Shown here: positions 21,853-33,186 of the stretch, piece by piece
Layout of the letters: each line of letters opens with the position of its first letter
Numbering within the stretch: the stretch's first letter is position 1
Origin: Paraphoma chrysanthemicola
Taxonomy: Eukaryota; Ascomycota; Dothideomycetes; Pleosporales; Phaeosphaeriaceae
Length of the DNA: 64,000 bases
NCBI GenBank assembly: GCA_020744225.1
Contig: JAGMWG010000007.1
Span: 1,178,001-1,242,000 of the forward strand
Reading direction: 5' to 3'
Made by a program: the position numbers and the translations under genes
The notes under the pieces: model-generated
Database searches by the model: none
The model's input: the letters and a program-made list of their open reading frames with translations, nothing else
Told to the model about the DNA's origin: nothing

Positions 21853-24800
21853 GGTAGAAATGTTTTGGGTTTGAAAGGATGTTTGGGTGTATAAGGTTAT
21901 TGTACGCGACTTGAGGCGGCGTCTTCGCGAATATCACACCAGATGCGCCACTGGCAGATACGGGCTCGATTCGGTGTGCCGGGCGTCGTGGAAGCCTCCG
22001 TGCGATGTCGAAGAGCCTCTTGTGCAGGTCTCACGCGGGCTTGGTGATTGGAAGGATGTGAGATATGATCGCGAATGGGTCAACAAACGCGACTTGTATG
22101 GATTGGCGAGCTGGAGCCTGGAGCTGAAGCGAGATTAGCACGCGGCCAATGATGAGCGTGGTCGAAGTCCGGGGCTTACAAGTACTGTCTTGCGCTGAGT
22201 GAGATGCTGGGTGGCTGGGTAGTTGTCGCGCCGAATGGTTAAAAGGACTCGACGGAAAAGGTCTTGTTTGCTGGTCAAGGGCAGGATAGCGGTTGAGTCC
22301 TATCTGGGCATGAAGCACAAGCTGGGTCACGTCGCGGCAGGGCCGATGCTTGATGCGCTGTCAATTGGCCACGCTTATGAGGCGAAATCGCTAGAGGTGC
22401 ACGGGTACAGCCTCAGTGCAAGACTTGAGGCGCAGAGGCGGCGATTGGGTACAGAGACAGATCGTGGGGCGGTGCGCTTGCACAGGAGAATAGGCGGACA
22501 GGCGGCGAAGGAGGACGCAGTCTAAAGGGCCGCGCCGTGTGGGGAAGGAGCCGTTGCGGGAGTTCACCAGTCAGGAATGAAGCAGAGAATTGTCTACACT
22601 GTTAAGAGTAACCGTCAGCTAGGGCACGACGCGGATGTTCGAGCAATTGGAGGAGGTCGAGGGCGGGCATGTGTTGGCGGGGCGGGCGATTGGAGGTGAT
22701 GCGTTGTTCGTGCATGATGCATGCGCACTTACCGACTTTAATCAACTGCAGCACTACCACGTCGCCTAGTCGATGCTGCGCCGTCTGGGGTGACGTTGCT
22801 GGGACGCAGGTGCTTCAGAGCGTGCTTTTGGATGCGGCTCTAGTGAGTAGGGCGGCCAGCGACAGCGCAGGTATATATTGTCGCGCGGCGCAGGTGACGC
22901 TTTTGGCAGCGACAAGATCCAGGAAGCTGGCTTTGTGCGCGACACACGATTGCTGTGCTTTGATGAGCCGTGTGTTCCTCTCTGCTAATGCGACGCGTTA
23001 GTAGGAGAGCAGAGCAGATGGTGCGCGACGGTATACAAGGTCTGCGCAGCGGCGCCGGCACGCGCAGAAGATATTGCGGCGGGCGCGCGGCGCGACATGG
23101 ACCAGAGAACATGCGACGCGCTGCAGACATGTTGCGGCAACGACAATGTTCCGAGATGGACTTACGATGTGCTGGGCCGCAGCCGAGTTGGGTCACGAGA
23201 TTTGGAGGTGGTGAGGTTCGCGACTCGCGTTGATTTGCGGAGGGCAGGCAGGTGCTGTCTCACGGGCGCGTGCAAAATAGCGGGCAGTACCAGGTTTAGG
23301 CGGGCTGCACGCTGTGTGGAAGCGCCCCCAGAAGTACCCGTGGCTGGTTGACGTGCCTGTGACCACGAGCGCCGTGGTGCAAGACTCGTGATTTTTTGGT
23401 AGACGTCTGGCTAGCTGCAATGGCCGTGGTGATGCAGATGATTGGGAGATGGAAGGAATGAAACTGGATTGGACGAGGAGGAAAGAGGGACGGGCGGAGC
23501 TTATCAATTGGCGGAGGACGTCGCGCTGCGGCAGGGGTGTCCAGTCTCCTCCACCACTAGCAGAGGCAGAACCGGCCGACTTTTGGCTGCACGCAAGACG
23601 GCAGAGCGCACATCGCGGGCGGGCCTGCGCGTCTCTCCAGCGCGCTGCACTATGTCCGCTACTATGGCCCAGGATGCGATTGCTCTTCATCTTGTGCTCG
23701 CAGTCTGAGGTCAGTTGCGAGGGTAGCCGGTGAGCGGCTCCGGGGCTCGATGACGTCCCACGGCCAGCGGTGAGCCCGAGGATGTTGACGTGGTCGCCCT
23801 TTCCTTCCCGCTCGCTTGCAGCTTCCAGTCTGCGCGCATGCGGCAGCTGCTCACTCACCAGCCCGCAGCGCGCTGCTGTCCTCCCCCAGCACCACCACGG
23901 CTGGGAAGCGGGAGCATATTTCGCAGCGCGAGCAAATGGCGTCGCACAGCGCCGGAAATGCCGGGCGCGTAGCCAACGTGATGGTGTGAATTTCGGCCCC
24001 CAGTTGCTTCATTGTGCGATCGCCCCATGATTGGCCCGCGGGGGGGAATTGTTGTGCGCACGCAGTGCCCAACATGGCGCACTCTCTGCACGCCTCTGAC
24101 GTTGAATGGGTGCAGGGCCGCGCATCTGAGATTGCCTGCGACGGCTGTCCGGAGCTCGACACCAGTCTCAGCCGATGCCTTGAGCCTCTTGCCAGCCGCA
24201 GCGCGCAGCACTTCGCATAGATCGCGGCCGCTGCGGAGGAGCCCAAACGTCGCCCTCCCGCTGTTTGAGATCACGACGCGCTGCTTCGCGCCTCGTTGTG
24301 TTTCGCGCCCAGCTCGCGCGTAGGTTTGCGCTGCTTTCGCCCATTGGCTCTGGCCTGGTCTCGTCCGCGTCTCAGCGGCATACAACGTCAGCGCGATGCC
24401 ATGCACCTCGCTGCACTGCAAGCTTGAGCGTCCGAGCTCGGATCGTCGCAATGGCGTGGTGTGGACAAGGCGCCTTGTTAGTTGCAGATCAGCCCAAGGC
24501 CTTGTTCAGCATCATGTCTGCACAGGCATCTCCCAGCAAACGCACTGCCTTGTGTCTCATGGTAAGAACCTTGGATCGTTCCCCCAGAGACAGCCACCGG
24601 GTTTTGCTTCTGCTAGCCGTGCTTCGTCAAACTCACTTCTCCCGCTTATGTGCGCCTTCACCCGCCACGCTGGTCCAGCCGCTCCTTGTGGTCACACAGC
24701 TTTGTGAGCAGTGTGGGAGGACATTCGGTGCAGATGCCTGTCTTGGTCTCTACCGTCGACTGTAGAGATGCTGATATCGCGAGTCTTTCTGTCGGTAGGT

Positions 24801-27182
24801 AATCTGTGCTAGCGATGCCGAACTAGGGCTTTGCCGGCCGCCTGATATTGCAGGCTGTCACGGTGCCGGGTCAAATCACACCCTCACGTCGCCGACCTGC
24901 CTTGGATCACGGCAAGTGCGGATCACGGTCTTTGAGTTTCCACTTGTTCCAAGCAGGCGCCTCGTCCGCTGTTGGAGGCATGCAAACTCAAACATTGCGT
25001 TTCACAGCATTTGTATGCTTCACTGTATGGTCACATGATCTGCCCTACGAACCCAAGTACCAGAGTACCGCGCGCGGCTCGGTTGGAGACGATGACTTGC
25101 TCATGCTACAGCGTATTAAATCCGAACGCTCATCGTATTAATCAAATTAGGTTACATCTTCCGCTCCCTTGCATACGCCCCTCAGCACATGTCTGGCCGC
25201 ACACCCACACTTCGTTGTGGATCTCTCAACGCGGCATTTGTTCGTGCAGGCACGCGAAGATCGCCGACGTTCCACACTTGGCTGTTTACTTGCATGCATC
25301 GCCATGTTGCAACAGGTAAGAATGCGAACACCCAAGCAAACGACCGTGGCCGTTGAGCTCACCCGGCCGTGATCCATCGCTCCGTTCCGGAAGCGGTCCC
25401 CTCGCTTTGCTGAAATCACAGTCCTAGCCGAGGAGTCTGCCGAACGTGCAGAAGCCACCGCCTTCCTTTTGCAGTCAAGCCGTCAAAACATGATGATCAA
25501 GAGAACGAGAAGCGCGATGCTACATCGTTTGGACACTGACTTCTCCAGCGAAGCCTTTTTGAGATGGCCGGCATGTGTTCTTCTGAAAGTGTGCGACCAC
25601 ACTGCGCTCACTGCAGTCGGGCTGAGGTACATTTAGACTTCACGCCACTATCGCTGCAGATCCCCCGGACGCTGGCGGACGCTGGATGCAAGCTGGAGAG
25701 CCGTCGCTTCAAACACTAGCGAATGTCACCGTCAGCGCATCGCCTTTGACGTGTCCCAGCCCAGCCCAATGCCATTTGACCGGTGACGGGAGCTAGCAAG
25801 TGCCTTGAAACACCAGTCATTCCGAACGACTACCTCCTAACATGGACCCCACGTCTCACTCTATGCGCCTCACTGTTACGTGAATTCACTGCACGAGCAA
25901 GCATCTTATCGATAAGTCAGCGTAGCAAGAGCTGGGGTGCGCGGTTTGCGACATGGGTCCAATCAGACCAGCTTGTTGGCTTGCATTTTGCGACTGCAAT
26001 TGGTTCGGCAACACGCGCAAGCACTCAAAAGAAGAGCTGCGTTTCGTTTCAACTTGCTGCATCCGAAATGATCCGCAAATGCGACGCGGATTGATTGGAA
26101 AAAGAATGTCAGTCGATGTGGGGTGCAGCACTCCTGGTTATACTTGCTGACTCAAGGATCCAGACGCTCGCTCGAGCCATTGTTGGGCTGATGGAAGTAA
26201 GCTGCAGGATTCTATAAGAGCACTCACATGATGTCCTGATGTATCTTGGCACTAAGTAGCTGAAAAGGTCGCGGATGAGACTCGCATTTATGTTAAAGCA
26301 CGACACATCTTAATATTAGCTTGAGCATGAAAGCACAGCTAAATTAAACTAGAGCACATCAGGCTAGGTTAAAAGCCGTTCTATATCCACTGAAATCATT
26401 AGTGAGTGTCGTCTGGCCGTTGTCAACGCTGTCCCAGATCTCGAGCATCTCGCTTATCTGCAGTCTCTTCTGCTACACGAGAGCGCCGGTCGATCAACCA
26501 GTTGCTCACAATCAAATCACGTTTGCGCTCTTTACGACTTCCCAATGACCTAGAGCCCACTCAACGAGAACTTTGCGAGCCAATATGCAACAATATTATT
26601 AGATCAAAGATCTCTTGTCATTAGCACCCAAGTCTGCTGCAGTCTTCAGACGTTCCGCTTACATCAGGACACTCCTTCACCTCCTCCGCCGGCAACACTG
26701 CAATGAAGATAGCCACACAACCCATCGGGAAGGTCAAAACACGAGTTGGCCTTTGATTTCGACTTGTGAGATTGATCCATTACCGCATACAGAAAGCGCT
26801 TAGTACTTATGATACTCCTATCGCAGTTGCTAGCATCCTAGCTCCCTGAACAAAACTCCAACTATCAAACACAAGACCGCGCCACTTCTTCCACATACGA
26901 TACAGCCTGTATTCGTCAAACAAGGTGCTATGATACAAGTGATTTGTCTTTAATCGCCACGGTCATGCTAGGCACGTGGCTCAAGAAGGTACGGTAAGAT
27001 TTCTCTCACTTCGCAATAATTACGCATTCGAAATCGTATAACAAGGCTCCTTTGCCTTTGGAAACCTAACAATGAAACCAAACGAAACCCAAGTGTTGCT
27101 ACATTCCGCCGATCTACCAAAAGCGAGCGGGCTTGGTGAATCGCTCTCATACAAATGTAAGGTCCAGTATCCAACCATTTAT
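21853..27182. other. Long gene-free stretch, GC- and CpG-rich in its first ~3 kb
   Basis: 5.3 kb upstream of HAP2 without a credible gene. About 21.9-24.8 kb is CpG-rich and generates long chance ORFs on both strands (for example 221 codons at 23193-23858 - and 198 codons at 23855-24451 -). These overlap each other, are Arg/Ala/Ser-biased and lack domains. About 24.8-27.2 kb is of ordinary composition with only short ORFs. Possible contents are the HAP2 promoter and long 5' UTR, non-coding RNA, or a gene with structure invisible by eye. No transposon-like coding remnant or terminal repeat was recognised. Confidence 0.4.
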
Positions 27183-28685
27183 CTATTGACCTTTTTTGAG
27201 AAAGTCTGACCCCAGCTGGTCATAATCGAGCCAAACTTCAGTTGCCGCAAGCATATACCGCACACCAATGTTTTGAAGATCGGGGTTGAGGTTTGGCCAC
27301 CCCTCTCCTTCCCGAATGCTGGGGATTTGTGGCGCGCCTACACCAGCAGCGAAGTCAATGGCGTCCTGAATGTCGTCATCCAGGTTGTCATAATCTAGTT
27401 GTTCAACCACTTGGTTCCGAAAGGCGGCTGTGAATTGGTCAGCGGTACTTCAGAGGCTTCCCAATGGAGGGGTCGACGTACCAACAGCAAATGCAGCATA
27501 GTTTTGGGCGTTCATTGCAGCTATCATTTGGCCGTGGTGCATTGACGGGACTAATTCAACCCGCGGAATATCATATGCAACTGGTCTCAGGCTACCTGCG
27601 GGCGCCCAATCGTCCAATATAGTGCTTAGAAAGGGGTCATCGCCTTGCTGCAATTCATGTCAATTTCTCTCGACCACTAGAGAGCCATTCGAAACTTACA
27701 TTTGTCAGAAAACTCTCCGGAACGAGGTCTTCTATGATTTGGCCGGTGATGGGGGCATGTCTGTCAATATCTGGTTGGTCGGGGTACGTAGCACTCTCTT
27801 GATTATCCTGCTGATTATCATTCGGGTGTGCCTCTCTATATGTAGCGTCCAAAAGTCTAATAAATTCAGGAGTGAATCCTTCATCCTGTAGATCAATATC
27901 AAGCATCCATGATGCGAGATGGACGAACTGCAACCGCGGTAGAGTTAGCGCCAAGTTTGGAGTTTCTAGAGGGGATGACTCGCTTCGTGGAAAAGCATTG
28001 CTGATCTGGTGTTGAGATCCAAGTTCAATCGAGCTGGACCGGGTCGAATCAATGGAATGACCTGATTCAACTCGCGTAGTCTCCATAAGGTAGGGTATAG
28101 GTGAATCACCGCCGCCCTCCTGGCCCCTCCGGTCAACTCGGGATACGTCCCCTCCACCCATTGGCCATGAAGAACTTGGGCGGCTGCAGTGGCGGGAAGC
28201 CCTGGAACTGCCTGCGCCTGGTATATTTGTTAGTCGAGTCTCCGCTTTTACAAGGTAAGGCCTTTGCCGGGCGACGCACTCTGACAAGCCGGAAGTGTGG
28301 GGGCGGGTTATCGATGATATCGATAATGGCATTGAAAACTCCTGTGGAATGGTCGTTAACATGATCCCAGCATAGATAGGGATGATAGCATACGTGCACG
28401 AAGGTCGTGGAATTGACCGCCTCCAAAATATAATCCAGCGACACGCGAACCTTGTGGAACTCGTAGAGCGTTTTGAGCCAGAAGCCGGACCACCTGAAGA
28501 CTCTCTTCAAGCTCTTGCCGCCAGAACAGATCCTCTTCGTCAGGTGGAGAACTGGTACCAACCTCATCCACAAAGTTTTCGCCCGTCAATGCCCGTCTAT
28601 ACACGTTGATGGAGGGTGGAATAGTGAGCGACCAAGATAGGTGTGATAGAATGAACCATGGTAGAAGGTAAAGTAGTGAATGCAT
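27183..28685 (-). CDS. Orphan protein with N-terminal signal peptide, five-exon model
   Basis: Exons: 28685-28563, 28513 to about 28290, about 28260 to 27714, 27653-27471 and about 27420-27183. Exon 1 gives a clear signal peptide (MHSLLYLLPWFILSHLSWS). The 49 bp first intron (28562-28514) uses GTTGGT, a CTGAC branch and AAG, and is inferred because it links exon 1 to the protein-like frame LKTLYEFHKVRVSLDYILEA. Introns 3 and 4 (donors GTAAGT and GTACGT, acceptors TTGCAG and TTCACAG) join cleanly. The second intron boundary, between NPPPHFRLV and the Ser-rich segment SSRASRHCS, is uncertain; a short intron of about 40 bp fits. The mature protein is acidic with a long Ser-rich middle, DYDNLDDDIQDAIDF near the end, and few cysteines. 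No family recognised. It diverges from the secreted gene at 29489. Confidence 0.6.
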
Positions 28686-29488
28686 TGTTTCACAGCGAAA
28701 GTAGTCAAAAGAGTGATCACAAGGATTCAGCTGTCAATAGCTGATGGGGAGTAAATGCTCAGATCAACGATATGGAAAGGTCAGAACTAGGCGTGCCCGG
28801 ACTATGAAATAGTCTCGAAAATACCAATCTTCCAGAATCACGCCGAGCATCACCAGACCAGCACTCTCCGGCTTTGGTCATTATTTGACAGCAATGTTAT
28901 TCGAAACATACAAATAACTCCGCCTTCGATGTCGCTGGCGTAATTTCCTCGGCGTCGAACGAATTAGCACCGACCTATCCTAAGTTTAGAGTTCACGATG
29001 TTCCTTTTCATCATGAGCGTAGAGGGGCGGCGATATATTAGCGCCACTCGTTGCTTCGTAACAACGCTTGTAGGGGCCATGCTGACTTTTTCTACCGCGC
29101 ACTACCGCTTTCGGATCTTACATCATGCAACTCGAGAATTCCTTCCCGTGAGTATGGGGGGCAAGTAGCATCTCGGCAGGCAAATATGTGACAAATATTG
29201 TATGTATTCCGAAAAGGCAACAAAATTTTGAAATGAATGCCACCATGAAAGGCCGAAAAGTGTGCCGCGTTCGGCTGCCGAACCAACTTATCTTAGCACC
29301 CCTGAGAGTCATCTCACTGTATTACGTCCGTAACGTGTACTCTGATCCAGCCTTGATATTATATATATGCGCGAGAACCGAAGGCTAGCCACAATCACGA
29401 CAGTCACTCTGCTTCAACTTCTGCTGCCATTATCCTGCCCTTCAGTCAGGGTTTAACTATATTATTTCAGACAGAGACTATATTCATC
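28686..29488. other. Shared divergent promoter region of two orphan secreted-protein genes
   Basis: About 800 bp separates the start codons of the minus-strand gene at 28685 and the plus-strand gene at 29489. AT-richer than the flanks, with no ORF of note. A TATATATA-like element lies at about 29360-29367, some 120 bp upstream of the plus-strand ATG, a plausible TATA box for that gene. Confidence 0.5.
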
Positions 29489-30664
29489 ATGTCTCGACCA
29501 AGTCTGAAGAGTTTTGTTATCACTGCCTTACTTCAGCTAATCCCGAAAGTGGCCGCTGCCCCTGAAATCACTTGCGACCCAAACCCGCGAACGTTTTATA
29601 TGACCAACAAGCAATATGGAGATCCCAACTTGGACCTCGAAGGAAAGCTTTTTCCTCGTATGGCGAAGCTATTGTGTGATGAGCGGTTCTGCCCGCCACA
29701 AGGGCGGCCAACGTGCTCGTACTCCGTTCAGCCCTACCTTCGAAACATTATAACCTACACGTGGAATCGTCCAGACAGTCTGGACACAGCCTGCCACATA
29801 AGCAACTTTGTTAGTACCAAATCTCTAGAAGCACTCGGATTAGGATCTTTACTGATGAAATTCCCGTCATGCAGGAAGCCATCGTTGAAAAATGCTTCAA
29901 TGCGAATCCTCCATCGTTGGGTGGGACATACCGTGTAAACGAGCGGGAGTCATACTCTATCAGTATAGCTGGCTTCGAAGGAGTGGACACAATGATCGGC
30001 GATGTTGTTGGATCTCACCCACCAATTTGGCCACCCCAAGCAGATGAGCCAGTTAACCAACCTCCCGCGGATGAACCAGCCACTTTCTACGTGGCCGATT
30101 ATCGACAGCCGCCGAATGCTGAGGGGCAAGCTGGTGTTAGTGTCTACGGTATACACCACGGCGACTGCGATTGGCTGGTCAAGGGAAACGGTCCAAATGC
30201 AAATCCCGAGGATCTTTCCACTAATATCAAACTCAGAGACTTCGCGGCTGACATCAACGACGTCGCATTAGGGCCTGGTCAGCAATTGCCTGCATTCTAC
30301 TATTATCACGACGAATTGCCCAAGTTCAACGGCTTTACACTCAAAGGAAGACGCAAGGGTGTGTGTGGGTTGGACGCTGTGTTTGAATTCAAGAAGGTCC
30401 AGGACGGGAAATACAGTGAGTAGACTTATGATCAGCGGCCTGTACAGACTTACTAAGATACAACAACTAGGTTTCACCGATAAAGGGCCAGGTGGGCCTA
30501 TAACTGGATACTGCAACGTGGTAACATCTGATTCTGAGAAGCACAAGCAGATGTGCGTTGGAAAGGACGGTGATAATCTAGGGCATACTATAAACATTGA
30601 GGAAGTTTTAGCATGCTACGCACCTGGTAATCCGACCTATTGTACGAATTATGGCAAGCCATAG
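29489..30664 (+). CDS. Secreted cysteine-containing orphan protein (effector-like)
   Basis: Three exons, 29489-29809, 29875-30415 and 30471-30664, total 1056 nt, 351 aa. Introns of 65 bp (GTTAGT, CTGAT branch, GCAG) and 55 bp (GTGAGT, TACTAAG branch, CTAG) restore one frame. Residues 1-25 are a signal peptide ending in AAA before PEITCDPNP. The mature protein has 12 cysteines in two groups: six before the Pro-rich hinge (QADEPVNQPPADEPATF at about 180) and six after it. Motifs such as VYGIHHGDCDWLVKG and CGLDAVFEFKKV do not match a family I know. Cysteine-rich secreted, accessory-region location and no recognisable enzyme motif fit a candidate effector or surface protein; that is inference only. 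Confidence 0.75.
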
Positions 30665-32190
30665 ATGTAGTTAGTAGGCTTAGTGTAGGCTTGTCTGCAT
30701 CTCGCCTATGGCGAAAATAACCTTCATATTAATCTTGAATATTTACAGTTTCAAATCAAGGCCACACGCTTGCTGAGTGGCATTACGCACCTATCCAATC
30801 CAAACAATGCGAATATCTGCAACATCTGCGCCTGTCATGATAGTCACGATGTTGACAGCACCTGTCAACATGACTTGAGGGGTCAGAGAACGTCCATCAA
30901 TCACTCTCTGCTTAATGGATGCTCCACCACCAGAACTACAGCACTGATCTGGTCAGCTTGGCTGTTCACAATAGCTGGGAAAATTATAACAATTCAAAGC
31001 CTCGGCAGAACCACATTAACACCAGTTGGGATAGTTTATGTATGGCTATTTATATATGTCACTCCGACTACACTAATAGATACCTGGACTTAGATCTCCT
31101 TCTCTCCCCACTGTACCGTAATACATTCACTATGTCTAAAGGGCTCAATATGGTAACCCAAGCGAAAGTATCTGAGGCTATCTAATGATTAGCGTGACAT
31201 GTGGTATGGATAGAATAGCAACACGACTATCCGTTCCAAACCTCCGATCTCGAAATGCTAACATTGGCGAACCTGTTAGCGAGCATTTTAGCAAGCACCA
31301 GACAAGATTTAAACCCTCTCTGTAGCGTTTGACATGCTACGAGTCACTAAATTGATTCACCAACATGATTGGCCCTGCCAATAACAAGTCTCCTCAATAC
31401 TGCTGAGCCCGTCCGCTTCTTGGTCGCGTGACTTTCAGAGCTTTTTAGTCTATACCTCAGCTACCAAGCAAGAGAAGAATGAAGCGACGATCTGAGTGTT
31501 TGGTTCAGTGGCGCGCAGAGATAGGTTGTCGTTATGGTTGGGTGTATAAGGCCGGACGGAGGTCAGCATTATTGATGATTCAGTGGGGGACTCAAACGCT
31601 ACAGTATTGAACAAGTCTACGACCTTTCACATCCTGAGTATACTTGGTACAGTAACATCTAGGTATTGAAGTTTGTGTTTCCATCCGGCAGTGTTTTCAT
31701 CATCTGTAATGTACCTTACCGTCATCGCGGCGCGTGTTCACAAAGTCCGTCCTTTATAACCAACGCCACTTTCCAAAATTTTCACATTCGACCATAGGAC
31801 GTTGAGAACTTGGCTTCCCGTCTGCTCAGCCCTAAATAAGCAACGTACCGGCGAATCAGTAGTCAGGTGGGTGACCACTGGCGAATCCTCGCTGTTGAAT
31901 GTTTTTTTTGGACATCTTTGCACTCCGGATATAGTTTTTGGCTTCTGTAAACGGTGTTCATAGAAAGACGGGACCAAAAACAACAGTCTAAGCGACGATT
32001 CAGCTCGGGGAAGTCTGAATGTGGTCTTTGTAACCAAATGCAAATTCCACCTCTTGGCCGTCCATGAGCAGAGTAGTGCTGATCCTTCGGCATAGTAGAG
32101 AAGATCCAAGAGCATTCCTCGCCCATCGCTGTGCTCTTCACAGCACTGATATTTGATGAGATCAATCTACACACTCCATGTCTCCGTCAT
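30665..32190. other. Gene-poor stretch
   Basis: No supported gene. A minus-strand frame at 31738-32174 lies just downstream of the broken gene at 32191-32757 and might contain more of its remnant, but no conserved motif is visible. Confidence 0.4.
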
Positions 32191-32757
32191 CTATCGAATG
32201 AATGTAGACAGGTGGCGATGTATGTTCAAGCTTAGCCGCCAGACGAAGGCTCCAGCATCGCCTAGACCTTTCTTCAACAGCGCCCACATCTTAAGGAATG
32301 TTTTCTTGATAGTCCTCCAAGCTAGTATCGCCAGACGATTCGTCGCCTTCGCCAACGTCTCGATCGCCGAGACTGCGGCGTCTGCCCATCTGCCTGCGCG
32401 TTCACGGCCAAGCAACCATTGCCAGAGAAGTGTATCATCCCATGGGCATGATAGCACGATAACGAGGACACAAGGTATTAGTGCCATTAAGTAGGCGGTC
32501 CCCTTGACGTTCGCGAAGTCGGGATTATTGCCGATGTAGTTATTCCGGCATATCGCAGGGGTTACAATGTTATGTGACTATAAAACCCAGCCTGGAAAGG
32601 TGGCGTACACACCTTCGGCGATATACTTGGCTTCGAATTGAGCCCTAGCCAAGGTAGTCTCGAAGAATTGTCTGGCCTCGACTTCCCACTGCTTTGGATA
32701 TGCACAGCTGATGCAGCCTTGGGACGCCACGAACTCGCCGACATGTGCCCCGCCTCC
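32191..32757 (-). pseudogene. Remnant of a conserved fungal membrane-protein family, with an in-frame TAG
   Basis: One minus-strand frame runs from a TAA near 32758 to the stop at 32191. It carries a single internal TAG at 32580-32578. Before it the sequence reads VASQGCISCAYPKQWEVEARQ and ends KYIAEGVYATFPGWVL. After it comes TPAICRNNYIGNNPDFANVKG, leading into a hydrophobic segment (ALIPCVLVIVLS). The C-X-NPD-x-A-x-x-G arrangement before a membrane segment is the hallmark of a large family of uncharacterised fungal proteins with the consensus NPDIAGIGV. Here the isoleucine and the glycine region are altered. No start codon or first exon is evident. An intron removing the TAG would be only ~33 bp, too short to be likely. 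I read it as a nonsense-mutated, 5'-incomplete gene. Confidence 0.55.
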
Positions 32758-33186
32758 ACCTTACAGTCTCACAGCCTCAGATTACGCATGTAAAGAAACG
32801 GGATGGCTGTTCTGGAGTCAGGCTGCGCATTGACTGCATGTGTTGGCACATGGTGCCCGCATGCGAACGCGATAGTTTAGGACCTACCAGGGCACAAGGC
32901 TGAGGAACCAAGATCTGAGCAGCCAGAGAGTTAACATCAGCTTCAGCACATAGATAAACCATCGCCTTTGAGCAGGGTATTTCCATCTGCCAGTAGATGG
33001 TGGGAACAAAGGGTCATCACGACGCTAGATGTGTTCGTGCAGGCAAGCGAACTCGGTCTTGGTACAAGGAATGGACAATGGCAACCTCTCATGTAGCGGT
33101 TCATGCAAATCATATTTCTTGAGCATTGTATCGCGTTTGCGGTAACACATGCCGTGATAATCCCGCTATCTGAAGCACGCGGTCGA
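32758..33186. other. Short spacer between the broken gene and NOP12
   Basis: Contains on the minus strand a leucine/tryptophan-rich potential signal-peptide frame near 32935-32885 followed by a GTAGGT donor-like site, which might be the lost first exon of the downstream remnant. Otherwise nothing recognised. Confidence 0.3.

Noticed and set aside
23193..24451. Long minus-strand ORFs (221 and 198 codons) in the GC-rich stretch
   Set aside because: They overlap each other and plus-strand ORFs, are biased to Arg/Ala/Ser as expected from GC-rich random frames, and show no domain, signal peptide or splice-supported extension.
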